A DNA stretch of 46,501 nt from Granulosicoccus sp. (GTDB lineage Bacteria > Pseudomonadota > Gammaproteobacteria > Granulosicoccales > Granulosicoccaceae): assembly GCA_023301795.1 (NCBI GenBank), contig JALZVU010000068.1:1-46501 (forward strand), in the 5' to 3' direction. Positions 1-8,000 of this stretch are shown here, in pieces. The position numbers and the translations under genes were made by a program. The notes beneath the pieces are model-generated. The model was not told the DNA's origin. It made no database searches and was given only the letters and a program-made list of their open reading frames with translations. Position 1 is the stretch's first letter; the number at the start of each line of letters is the position of its first letter.

Positions 1-1
1 G

Positions 2-268
2 GACGTGGTAATTCCATTGATTCGCCCCGGTGTGATTTCAGGCGGGTTGTTTGCCTTTGTGACATCCTTTGATGAAGTGGTTCTGGTGCTCTTCCTTGCA
101 GGCCCAGAACAGCGGACAATTCCACGACAAATGTTCTCAGGATTACGTGAACAGATTAATCCGACCATTCTTGCTGTAGCAACTCTGCTTGTGGTGCTCT
201 CTGCAGCGTTGCTGTTTACGCTTGAGCTGTTGCGGCGCAGATCTGAGCGACTTGGGGGCGTGGCATAG
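2..268 (+). CDS. ABC transporter permease, C-terminal part (PotC/PotI-like)
   Basis: This is the last 88 codons of a gene that begins before the window; the reading frame is open from base 2. The visible part has the end of a binding-protein-dependent permease domain: a helix near FAFVTSFDEVVLVLFLAG, an exposed stretch with a QMFSGLRE segment, then a final hydrophobic helix (LAVATLLVVLSAALLF) and a short basic tail. The FDEVVLVLFL and 'tIPRQMFSGLREQINPTI' arrangement is typical of PotC/PotI permeases for spermidine or putrescine (family knowledge). The substrate cannot be fixed from the tail. It is probably the last gene of an upstream ABC operon, because 379 bases without a gene follow. Confidence 0.8.
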   Translation, partial: DVVIPLIRPGVISGGLFAFVTSFDEVVLVLFLAGPEQRTIPRQMFSGLREQINPTILAVATLLVVLSAALLFTLELLRRRSERLGGVA

Positions 269-647
269 CCCTGCGGGCCACCGTGAAAGAGACCGTGAAG
301 TTGCCATAACGTCCAAAGGCAGCTGTTGGTTTATAACTGTGCCTCATCCGGCAATCTGCCGTCGATCGGGAGGTTGAGGGATACGCGAAAAGGCCAATTC
401 CTGGAACGTAACGATGAGAGAAGTTAGCAACAAAGACACGAAATCTATATGAGGCTCCATGCGCGTTTGCGAGGTCTTTTTTGTGATGCACATTACATGC
501 AGGCATCAAGTTGTGCTTGACGTAAACCGATAGCAGTGTATATTTGGGCATATAATCCCAAAATATTCAAGCAATCAACTGATCAGCCACGCCGTTTTCT
601 ACCGTAGCTGACCTCCAACTTACCGGTTTTCGATAAAGGTGACTGTA
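269..647. other. Intergenic region with a possible promoter
   Basis: About 380 bases separate the permease end from the lipoprotein gene. Short open frames here have no start-site signal and look like chance. No clear T-rich terminator hairpin was seen after the permease. The only candidate signal is the promoter-like pair near 517-544. Confidence 0.5.
517..544 (+). promoter_or_regulatory. Candidate sigma-70-type promoter
   Basis: TTGACG at 517-522 is followed after 16 bases by TATATT at 539-544, a reasonable match to -35 and -10 boxes. It lies about 100 bases upstream of the beta-propeller lipoprotein start. A TATAAT at 551-556 is an alternative -10 but has no matching -35. Match by eye only. 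Confidence 0.35.
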
Positions 648-2993
648 ATGACACATCGATGGCGAGTGATCTCAAGCTCTATGTTACTAGCGAGCGCTTG
701 TGCGCTAGCGGGTTGTTCAGATGACAATGGGGTTGTAACAGGTGGTGCGAACGGCTCTGGCGGTGGCTCAGACGGTATCTCTACTGGCAGTGACGCGGAG
801 CCAAGGCTTCGAGCTGTTGGCAGTAATGAGGCCTTCTACGACGCCTGGCGCACCGCTATGGCTGGGGAGTTCGTACGCTACGGTGCTGGAGGAGACGATC
901 AGATTCAGCCGGTTGAATCGGCTGAATCTGATACCGCTGAGGCGGCTCCTGCCAGTGTGGAAAGCGCTGCAGATTCTGCTGCCAGTAGCACAGGTAGCTC
1001 GGGCGACTTCACCACCACCAATACACAGGAGCAGGGTGTTGATGAAGCTGATCTGGTCAAGAACGATGGTGAGTTTCTGTATATCCTGCAAAACAACAAC
1101 TTTGGTGGCTGCGCCGCCTGTTCAGTGGTGACTGTTGAACCTGCGATTGAATCGGGTGAGGGAATAGACGAGGGCACGAATGATGTTTTGATCGACGAGC
1201 CTAGCTTGACCAGCGAACCATTCCCAGGAACGGGTCCCGAGTCGCAGGCCACCTTACGCATTCTCTCTCTACAGCCTGATGTACCTGATGCCTCAGTGGT
1301 TGCCGAGTTTGCGATAGAGACGCAGGGATACCCTACAGGCATGTTCCTCTATCGAGATGGGGATAATCGTTCAGTGCTGATGTCTGAAAGTAGTTTCGGC
1401 AACTACTTTGACACTTGGAATTATTCGCGCGGTTGGGCAGGGAGCAATGGTGCGCTGTTGAAACTGGACGTGACCAACCCTGAATCTGTTAGTAGCCAAC
1501 GCCTTGAGTTTGATGGTCAAGTGGTCTCAAGCCGACTTATCGGCGATAGGCTAATCCTGGCTACTCGCTATTATCCGGATATTGAAGGGCTAGACCCCTA
1601 CGCTTACCCGACAGAAGCCGATTGGCTTAACGCAGTTGAGAACTTTGACTTGTCCAGTGCGCTCCCAAGCTACACACGTATTTCTGATGGCGCCACTGTC
1701 CCCATGGTCGACCCTTCTGCCTGCTTTGTGGCCTCTGATGTAGGGCAGGGCAATAGCTGGCCAGACATCATTACGCTGACTGTGTTCGATGCCGATGATC
1801 TTAGCTTGCAAAGCAGCGCCTGCTTTCTGGGGGCCTCGGAAACACTGTACGCGTCAACAGACGCTGTTTTTCTGGCCACAACGCGTTACCAGTACGATGA
1901 CTACCCTGCAGAGCAGCCTGCACCCGTCGAAATCGGTCCCGATGGTGTGTTCGATACTATTGACTTGGTACCGCAAGCCTGGTCCGACCCACGCATTGAT
2001 ACTGATATCCATCAGTTTGATTTGAACGGCAGCCAGTTGCAGTACGCAGGCTCTGGCCGAGTCAGTGGGCATCTGGGCTGGAATCCGTTGCAGAAACCGT
2101 TCCGCATGAGCGAAAGCAACGGTGATTTGCGCGTTGTAACAATGTCGGACAATCAGGACGGAAGCGTCAGCCCAGCGAATCTCTCAATTTTGCGGGCCGA
2201 TGGTGCAGGCATACTGCAGACTATCGGTACGCTACCCAACGCACAGCAGCCTGCTTTTCTGGGTAAACCGGGTGAGCAGCTTTATGCCTCGCGTTTTCTG
2301 GGCGATCGCGGTTATCTTGTGACGTTCCGCTCTACCGACCCACTCTACGTTCTTGACTTGAGCGACCCAACAGATCCAAAGCTTGCAGGAGAGCTTGAGG
2401 TGGACGGCTACAGTGACTACTTGCACCCTATCGACGAGAACTATCTGTTAGGGATCGGTATGGATGCTGTACCAACACCTGACGGTGGGCGCGGTGACGG
2501 TCGAGATGGCGCGCTGGTGCAGGGTGTGAAAGTATCGTTGTATAACGTAACCGATCCTGCTGCCCCTACTGAGGTGCAAAGTTTGCTGCTTGGGCAGCGA
2601 GGTAGCTTCAGTAGCGCATTATACGATCATCGCGCCATCTCTATCCTGCCTCCGGCTAATGGTCGGGATGCCACGCGGGTGGCCTTCGGTATCGATATTG
2701 CGGGCACCGCTGAGCCTGCGCGTCGGCCAGAACCCGAAGATGCCTGGAACTACAACGACTGGCGTTTCAATGCCTTGCACGCTATCGAAGTAAATACTGG
2801 CACTGATGCAGGTCTGACCCTTTCAGGACGGCTGGTAGCTGCGTCTGTGGATGACGCAGGTAACTTCGGATATGGGTTCGGCTCAGGGTCAGAGCGCGTG
2901 GTCATGGTGGGTGATTCGGCCTACTATGTTTACGGTGGACAGGTTCGAGCAGCCAACTGGAACAGTCTGGACAATCCAAGTGCGGCCAGGTAG
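648..2993 (+). CDS. Secreted beta-propeller domain lipoprotein
   Basis: A 781-residue protein when started at ATG 648, which has AAAGG eight bases upstream; an in-frame GTG at 639 is the alternative. The N-terminus is a lipoprotein signal ending in a lipobox (LAGC, Cys about residue 23), followed by a Gly/Ser-rich and an acidic Ala/Ser-rich linker. Around residues 125-145 is the motif TNTQEQGVDEADLVKNDGE, characteristic of the family of secreted proteins with a C-terminal beta-propeller domain (Pfam Beta_propel). Later repeated 'xVLDLSDPTDPxLxGEL' and 'VSLYNVTDPAAPTEV' blades support a propeller. Function in this family is not established; an outer-membrane or periplasmic surface role is inferred. 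It is monocistronic and convergent with hpaI. Confidence 0.85.
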   Translation: MTHRWRVISSSMLLASACALAGCSDDNGVVTGGANGSGGGSDGISTGSDAEPRLRAVGSNEAFYDAWRTAMAGEFVRYGAGGDDQIQPVESAESDTAEAAPASVESAADSAASSTGSSGDFTTTNTQEQGVDEADLVKNDGEFLYILQNNNFGGCAACSVVTVEPAIESGEGIDEGTNDVLIDEPSLTSEPFPGTGPESQATLRILSLQPDVPDASVVAEFAIETQGYPTGMFLYRDGDNRSVLMSESSFGNYFDTWNYSRGWAGSNGALLKLDVTNPESVSSQRLEFDGQVVSSRLIGDRLILATRYYPDIEGLDPYAYPTEADWLNAVENFDLSSALPSYTRISDGATVPMVDPSACFVASDVGQGNSWPDIITLTVFDADDLSLQSSACFLGASETLYASTDAVFLATTRYQYDDYPAEQPAPVEIGPDGVFDTIDLVPQAWSDPRIDTDIHQFDLNGSQLQYAGSGRVSGHLGWNPLQKPFRMSESNGDLRVVTMSDNQDGSVSPANLSILRADGAGILQTIGTLPNAQQPAFLGKPGEQLYASRFLGDRGYLVTFRSTDPLYVLDLSDPTDPKLAGELEVDGYSDYLHPIDENYLLGIGMDAVPTPDGGRGDGRDGALVQGVKVSLYNVTDPAAPTEVQSLLLGQRGSFSSALYDHRAISILPPANGRDATRVAFGIDIAGTAEPARRPEPEDAWNYNDWRFNALHAIEVNTGTDAGLTLSGRLVAASVDDAGNFGYGFGSGSERVVMVGDSAYYVYGGQVRAANWNSLDNPSAAR

Positions 2994-3106
2994 TGAAATG
3001 AGTTGGGGTTCGAACTGAGTTTGGACGTGGGCGCATAGCCGTCAGTGGGATACGCCACGGAAGAATGGGACAGGGGAGATTTGGTGGAGTTCTTGAACAG
3101 TCCGAG

Positions 3107-3874
3107 CTACTGACTGTAATGCTTCGCCAATCCTCTTATTGCCCCTGCATACAGCGTAACGTCGATACCGACACCGATAAAGTTAGCACCGGCCGTCCTG
3201 CACGCCTCAATGTAGGTTGGATCGGTGCTTAATACGCCAGCGGTCAATCCTGCCTGACGAATTCGTATGATGGCATCCATGACTGCTTGTTTGACTTCAG
3301 GAGCACCGGGTTGGCCGGGATAGCCAAAATCGGCGGCAAGATCTGATGGTCCGATGAAAACCCCGTCAATACCTTCCACACTCATAATCTCATCAAGTGC
3401 ATTCAATCCGGCGCGACTCTCAACCTGTAATATCAGGCAAATTTCATCGTTGGCTGTAGTGAGGTAATTTGGCGTTGCGTTAAAACGCGAGGCACGGGCC
3501 AACGCAGATCCGACCCCGCGAAAACCCTCTGGTGGATAGCGAGTGGCTCTTAGTGCCGTCTTTGCTTGCTCGGCGCTCTCTATCATTGGTATCAGCAGGC
3601 TTTGCGCACCGATATCGAGTACTTGTTTGATTTTGGTTGAGTCATCATCCGGTAATCGAACAATGGGCAGCGATGAGCTGGCTTCGATTATCTGCAGCTG
3701 TGGCAGTATGGAACGCAGGTCGTTGGGAGCATGCTCTGCGTCGATCAACAGCCAATCAAATCCTGCAGTAGCTGTGATCTCTGCGATGTAAGGCTCGGCC
3801 ATCCCGACCCAGCAGCCGAAAAGTGTCTTGCCTTCTGCAAGTTGTTTTTTAAGTGTATTAACGGGAGCTGACAT
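3107..3874 (-). CDS. hpaI: 4-hydroxy-2-oxoheptanedioate aldolase (HpcH/HpaI family)
   Basis: A 255-residue class II pyruvate aldolase, the normal family length. It would split 4-hydroxy-2-oxoheptanedioate into pyruvate and succinic semialdehyde, the last step of homoprotocatechuate meta-cleavage. Visible family motifs are LLIDAEHAPND near residue 40, the metal-ligand stretch LQVESRAGL near 150, and FIGPSDLAADFGYPGQPG near 175, which carries the second acidic ligand. It is the last gene of the minus-strand hpa operon, 84 bases after hpaH. The family also includes 2-keto-3-deoxy-sugar acid aldolases, so the substrate assignment rests on the neighbours hpaH, hpaF and hpaD. Confidence 0.88.
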   Translation of the reverse strand: MSAPVNTLKKQLAEGKTLFGCWVGMAEPYIAEITATAGFDWLLIDAEHAPNDLRSILPQLQIIEASSSLPIVRLPDDDSTKIKQVLDIGAQSLLIPMIESAEQAKTALRATRYPPEGFRGVGSALARASRFNATPNYLTTANDEICLILQVESRAGLNALDEIMSVEGIDGVFIGPSDLAADFGYPGQPGAPEVKQAVMDAIIRIRQAGLTAGVLSTDPTYIEACRTAGANFIGVGIDVTLYAGAIRGLAKHYSQ

Positions 3875-3958
3875 GAAGCGTGTTATCTCATTAAAGAGCC
3901 AAGAACCATGAAAGGGTCTGACTGGTGAGGCAGGCAGTGGTGACGCACAGTAAGCACG

Positions 3959-4762
3959 CTAAGAAAATGAAAGCGTGACACTACCAAACTGACCGAAATC
4001 AGCTTCGAACTGACTACCTGGTGGTGCTTCGATAGGACGGATAAACGACCCTGAGAGCACAACGTCGCCGGCAGTTAGCCCATCTCCATATTGAGCAAGT
4101 CGGTGCACCAGCCACAGTACCGAGGTGACCGGATCATCCAGGACGCCAGCTCCTAACCCTGTTTCTTCTACAATACCGTTGCGCTTGACGATGGCGCCCA
4201 CTGTGCGCAAGTCAAAAGCATCGGCGCTGTGACGCGTCTCGCCTAAGACAATCCCGGCATTGGCTGCGTTGTCCGACACCGTATCAACAATGATTCGGGC
4301 GCGACCTGTTGCCGGGTCATTACGCATGACACGGGTGTCAAGAATCTCGAGTGAAGGCACGACTGCTTCTGTCGCCGAAAGCACCGCGTCGCGGGTAACA
4401 TCTGAGCCTGCTAGAGACGATCCCATAATGAAGGCGATTTCCGCTTCGATGCGAGGCTCTATAAAGCGCTTTGGCGGTACTGTTTCACCGTTGTTGAAAT
4501 GCATGTCGTCAAGCAGTACGCCGCTGTCGGGTGTCTCGATCCCGAGTGCGCGCTGCATTGTCTTTGAGGTGAGGCCTATCTTACGACCGGTAATACGAGC
4601 ACCTGCATCCACCTTTCGTTGCACTAGTGCAGCTTGTACAGCGTAGGCATCGTCAAGGGTCATATCTGAGTAGCTCAGGCTGAGTAGGCCTGTTTGAACG
4701 CCTGTCTGTTCAGCTTCATACAATGCGCTGGCGGCGTTGCTAATTTGTTCGTTCGTTAACAT
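3959..4762 (-). CDS. hpaH: 2-oxo-hept-4-ene-1,7-dioate hydratase
   Basis: A 267-residue protein of the hydratase/decarboxylase branch of the FAH-like fold (MhpD/HpaH). It would add water to 2-oxohept-4-ene-1,7-dioate before HpaI cleavage. Family features seen are the N-terminal helical part with LDDAYAVQAALV, the GRKIGLTSKTMQRALGI segment, PRIEAEIAFIMG with the metal-binding acidic residues, LDDPVTSVLWL and GDVVLSGSFIRP. Its ATG overlaps the end of the upstream FAH-family gene by seven bases, which suggests translational coupling. A 2-hydroxypenta-2,4-dienoate hydratase role is the alternative; context favours HpaH. Confidence 0.87.
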   Translation of the reverse strand: MLTNEQISNAASALYEAEQTGVQTGLLSLSYSDMTLDDAYAVQAALVQRKVDAGARITGRKIGLTSKTMQRALGIETPDSGVLLDDMHFNNGETVPPKRFIEPRIEAEIAFIMGSSLAGSDVTRDAVLSATEAVVPSLEILDTRVMRNDPATGRARIIVDTVSDNAANAGIVLGETRHSADAFDLRTVGAIVKRNGIVEETGLGAGVLDDPVTSVLWLVHRLAQYGDGLTAGDVVLSGSFIRPIEAPPGSQFEADFGQFGSVTLSFS

Positions 4763-5640
4763 ACTTCATCTCTCACGCCATTACTGAGCACTCCTAGGCC
4801 GTCAGCCGTGATCTCAACAGTATCTCCAGGCGCTAGAAAACGCGGTGGATCGAATCTGGCACCAGCTCCGGTAGGTGTACCACTGACAATGATGTCCCCG
4901 GGAACCAGTGTTGTAAACGTGGAAATATAAGCGATCTGTCTGGCCACTGGAAATAGCATTCGCCCAGTGCGATCAGACTGTCGTGTCTCACCGTTAACAC
5001 GAGACTCAAGTGCTACATCAGTGATTTGTGCATGATCAGTGAAAGGCACAAGCCATGGCCCCATTGCACCCGAACCATCAAAATTTTTGCCTTGCGTTAC
5101 ATTGAACTTGGCGTGTCGCACCCAGTCACGCAACGTGCCCTCGTTGCACAGTGTCAATGCTGCAATATGCTCTAGCGCAGACTCCTGCGGTATGCGTCTG
5201 CCGCCCTTGCCAATGATGATGGCAATCTCGCCCTCATAATCCAGTTGCATACTCTCTGGTGGTCGCGTCAGTGGCGCTTCATGACCGACAAATGAACGTG
5301 GAAAACGGACGAAAAGCGACATGTTGGGTGGTGCGTCTACACCATCCTTGTATTCTGCATTGCGATCGGGGAAATTTACACCAACACAGATAATTTTCTC
5401 CGGATCAGGAACGGGAATTTCCCAATTGAAACTGCCGTTTGGATGCGTGATTTCCTTGTCTTTTGCAGCTTCTATCAATCGACTTAGTGCACCATCGTGG
5501 ATCACGTTGCGCAATGTGGGCCAATCGGGAAAGTCCTGCGATAAAGCAATAAAGCCACCCTCCACCACAACGCCATAAATGGATTTTCCATCTGCTGAGA
5601 CTGTGGCGATTCGATCGCTTTTAGAGTCTTGTGTGTTCAT
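4756..5640 (-). CDS. Fumarylacetoacetate hydrolase family protein, probable OPET decarboxylase (HpaG-like)
   Basis: The ATG at 5640 is chosen because it overlaps the hpaD stop in an ATGA arrangement; an upstream extension would run through hpaD. The product has 294 residues: an N-terminal small domain (YGVVVEGGFIALS), then the FAH core with KIICVGVNFPDRNAEY, the LDYEGEIAIIIGKGG metal-binding stretch, and the GDIIVSGTPTGAGA loop. In the pathway the missing step between HpaF and HpaH is decarboxylation of 5-oxopent-3-ene-1,2,5-tricarboxylate, done in E. coli by a HpaG with two FAH-type domains. Here there is only one such domain and isomerisation is left to HpaF. The exact reaction is inferred from context. 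Confidence 0.8.
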   Translation of the reverse strand: MNTQDSKSDRIATVSADGKSIYGVVVEGGFIALSQDFPDWPTLRNVIHDGALSRLIEAAKDKEITHPNGSFNWEIPVPDPEKIICVGVNFPDRNAEYKDGVDAPPNMSLFVRFPRSFVGHEAPLTRPPESMQLDYEGEIAIIIGKGGRRIPQESALEHIAALTLCNEGTLRDWVRHAKFNVTQGKNFDGSGAMGPWLVPFTDHAQITDVALESRVNGETRQSDRTGRMLFPVARQIAYISTFTTLVPGDIIVSGTPTGAGARFDPPRFLAPGDTVEITADGLGVLSNGVRDEVC

Positions 5641-6617
5641 GGTGCAATAATCGGTGAAGCGCCGAGCTCGGCATCGCGTACTGTTGCGCCAGCGAAGAGG
5701 GTGCCGTGTTCGAACCAACTTTTTGGAGCAGGTGAGCCCCAGAGCGTCTGACGTTGCGGGTCTTTCAAATCCCAACGGATAGGTTCCAGGTCCGGATCAA
5801 TCGTCTGGTAGTCAGAACAGTAAATTTCGGTACGATGGCCATCCGGGTCCAGAATATATAGAAAGAATGCGTTGGAAATACCATGTCGACCTGGTCCGCG
5901 CTCGATGTTCTTGACCCAGCCTGTAGTGGACATCAGATCAAGCAGATCAATAATGTTCAGAGGCGTGGGTACCCAGAATGCCAGATGATGCAAGCGTGGC
6001 CCACGGCCATTGGTAAAGGCGATGTCATGCACGCCGCCCTTGCGATGGGTCCATGCAGCCCAGAGACGGCCGCTGTCTTCGTCTTCGGTGTATTCGGTAA
6101 CGCGAAAGCCCAATTCGTTATAGAAGGCAACTGACTCATCAACATTGGGACTGAAGCAGTTAAAGTGATCAATACGCAAAGGTTTTACGCCCTTATAAAG
6201 TGCGTACTGTTGATGGATGGGTTTCAGTCTATCCATACGGGCATAGAATTCCAGTGGGATGCCGTGTGGGTCACGGGTGCGGAATGTTTTTGATTGATAC
6301 GGCCGTTCGACCCACTCCACCGGTAGATCGCGCGACGTGAACCAGTGAGCTGCGCGATCGAGATGCGATTCGTCAAATACCTTGAAACCAAGGTCACCAA
6401 CTTGTGGATCGTCTCCCTTTCTCAGCACCAGACAATGGTGGCCGCGCTCCTCCATCGCGCGTAAATAGATGCGATCTTCATCTTCATCAGTGACCTGTAA
6501 GCCCAATGTGTCAACATAGAAAGCACGACTCTTCGCCATGTCTGTAACAACGAGTTCCACATGGCTCAGACGAATGATGTTGAAGGGTGGGTCGAAATTG
6601 GGTGCGGGTAGTGGCAT
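5637..6617 (-). CDS. hpaD: 3,4-dihydroxyphenylacetate 2,3-dioxygenase
   Basis: A 326-residue extradiol ring-cleavage dioxygenase of the vicinal-oxygen-chelate type. Two VOC modules are visible, about residues 12-130 and 145-270. The likely metal ligands are His151 (RIDHFNCF), His210 or His211 (RLHHLAFW) and Glu264 (TEIYCSDY), matching the two-His-one-carboxylate pattern of the Brevibacterium-type homoprotocatechuate dioxygenase. The HHCLVLRKGDDPQVGDLGFKV segment is characteristic of that subgroup. It opens the ring to 5-carboxymethyl-2-hydroxymuconate semialdehyde. A strong Shine-Dalgarno AAGGAGAT precedes the ATG. The 86-base gap to hpaF has no visible gene. The downstream FAH-family gene overlaps by four bases. 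Confidence 0.92.
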   Translation of the reverse strand: MPLPAPNFDPPFNIIRLSHVELVVTDMAKSRAFYVDTLGLQVTDEDEDRIYLRAMEERGHHCLVLRKGDDPQVGDLGFKVFDESHLDRAAHWFTSRDLPVEWVERPYQSKTFRTRDPHGIPLEFYARMDRLKPIHQQYALYKGVKPLRIDHFNCFSPNVDESVAFYNELGFRVTEYTEDEDSGRLWAAWTHRKGGVHDIAFTNGRGPRLHHLAFWVPTPLNIIDLLDLMSTTGWVKNIERGPGRHGISNAFFLYILDPDGHRTEIYCSDYQTIDPDLEPIRWDLKDPQRQTLWGSPAPKSWFEHGTLFAGATVRDAELGASPIIAP

Positions 6618-6703
6618 GACTCGGATCTCCTTGCGGTGGTGACGACGCCATTGATGTCGTCCGATACATGAATAGAGGATATAAGGCTGGGTGTGTAACG
6701 CGA

Positions 6704-7096
6704 TCAGCCGTCTTCATCAGGAAGGTAGCGGCGTATAGAGCTTGTCTTCGGACTGAGTTCCGGATCGATATTACGCATCTCCATTGATAGCGCGAATGAA
6801 GATTCTTCTAGTAAGGATTGGCACTCTTGCTTAGCGGTATCGAACAGGCGTTCAACCGCTGCTCGTCGTGTTTCCATGTCTCGCCCCCCGCGTAGCCTCA
6901 CTGAGATGTCAAGGTAACTGTGCTGGGGGTTACCGTCGGCAATCAACGCATAATCGCACTCAAGGACGCGCACTCGAATACCTGCCAGTGGAAATACACC
7001 AGTGGCAATTGCGGTATCGCGTAGTGCGCGGCAAAGGCCCGGTATGTCGAGCCGGTCACCAAGTCCGGGTGAATGATCAATATGAACATGGGGCAT
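6704..7096 (-). CDS. hpaF: 5-carboxymethyl-2-hydroxymuconate delta-isomerase
   Basis: A 130-residue protein of the CHMI family, close to the usual length (about 125). After removal of Met the N-terminus is Pro (MPHVHIDHS), the catalytic residue used in the tautomerase/CHMI fold. Internal features match the family: LCRALRDTAIATGVFPLAGIRVR, the ADGNPQHSYLDISVRLRGGRD segment and a final helix. It would convert 5-carboxymethyl-2-hydroxymuconate to 5-oxopent-3-ene-1,2,5-tricarboxylate. The ATG is preceded by AAGGAA. It lies 15 bases after the metallohydrolase gene in the same operon. Confidence 0.85.
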   Translation of the reverse strand: MPHVHIDHSPGLGDRLDIPGLCRALRDTAIATGVFPLAGIRVRVLECDYALIADGNPQHSYLDISVRLRGGRDMETRRAAVERLFDTAKQECQSLLEESSFALSMEMRNIDPELSPKTSSIRRYLPDEDG

Positions 7097-7111
7097 GCTG
7101 ATATTTCCTTG

Positions 7112-7999
7112 TCAGTGTGCAGTGCTTGTTATCACGTCTGGATTCAATGGAATGACAAGTCCGTCATGGCCAATGTACAGAACGCCATCCCAGTAGGGTT
7201 TTACGGCAGCTTGCCAATGCGTTTTCTTGAAGTCTGGATCGTCTGAAGGAATCAAGTGATGCAAGGCAAGTGCAGATGCTTTAGCGCGAGTGGCAAGTTG
7301 CGCCGCATCGTGTGCCAGAGTATGGGAGCGCATCCAATGTTGCCTGAGTCGATCGTCCCCATTGCCGATGCGTGCAAACAAAGCGGGTAGGGCTTCTTCA
7401 AGCATCGCTTCGTGAATGAGCAGATCGCACCCTGATGCCCAGTCGGCCAGTGCCTCCATGGGGGCTGTGTCGCCGGAAAATACTACATGGTTTTCTTCTG
7501 TTTTAAATGACAGTGCAAAACAATCGATCAGTGGAGGATGCGTGACACGCATGGCTTCAACGGTGATCGCGTGATGGTCTATTACATGACCTGCGTCGAT
7601 AACATGGATGCGTACCAGTGTTTCCAGATCAGGTCTGCCTTCATCGTTGATCCTAAGGTTGATGTCTGCCTGCATAGACTTAAGAAAACTCTCCCAGTAC
7701 AACTCCAGCCCTGGCGGTCCCCACACGTCCACATGGCTGTTCAAACCTGCTGTCCATGCGGTGTGAATCAACGGCCCCAATTCAAGATAGTGATCTGAGT
7801 GAAGATGGGTGATAAAGATCGTTGAAAGCTCTTTGAGGGCCATATGCTGGTCAACAAGTCCTCGCGTTACACCCAGTCCGCAATCAACAACGATCTTATG
7901 ATTATTCAGGCATACAAGGCTTGAGGTTGGCATGGAAGATCCGGGACGAATGGCAGGTCCGCCTTTGGTACCAAGCAACGCGACGTAGTTTCCAGTCAT
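7112..7999 (-). CDS. Metallo-beta-lactamase-fold hydrolase (RNase Z-like branch)
   Basis: The start at ATG 7999 (MTGNYVALLG) is chosen because further upstream codons fall inside the aminotransferase gene. The 295-residue product has an MBL fold: IFITHLHSDHYLELGPL carries the HxHxDH zinc motif, VVFSGDTAPMEAL the bridging Asp, and LALHHLIPSD the C-terminal His. The N-terminal LLGTKGGPAIRPGSSMPTSS loop is like that of RNase Z/arylsulfatase-type members. Its task in a homoprotocatechuate operon is not known to me; it could hydrolyse a lactone or ester of a pathway compound. It begins one base after the aminotransferase stop, so co-expression is near certain. Confidence 0.82.
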   Translation of the reverse strand: MTGNYVALLGTKGGPAIRPGSSMPTSSLVCLNNHKIVVDCGLGVTRGLVDQHMALKELSTIFITHLHSDHYLELGPLIHTAWTAGLNSHVDVWGPPGLELYWESFLKSMQADINLRINDEGRPDLETLVRIHVIDAGHVIDHHAITVEAMRVTHPPLIDCFALSFKTEENHVVFSGDTAPMEALADWASGCDLLIHEAMLEEALPALFARIGNGDDRLRQHWMRSHTLAHDAAQLATRAKASALALHHLIPSDDPDFKKTHWQAAVKPYWDGVLYIGHDGLVIPLNPDVITSTAH

Positions 8000-8000
8000 G

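Noticed and set aside
5641-5775. 45-codon N-terminal extension of the FAH-family gene
   Set aside because: It overlaps hpaD in another frame and lacks family similarity; the ATGA overlap at 5637-5640 explains the start better.
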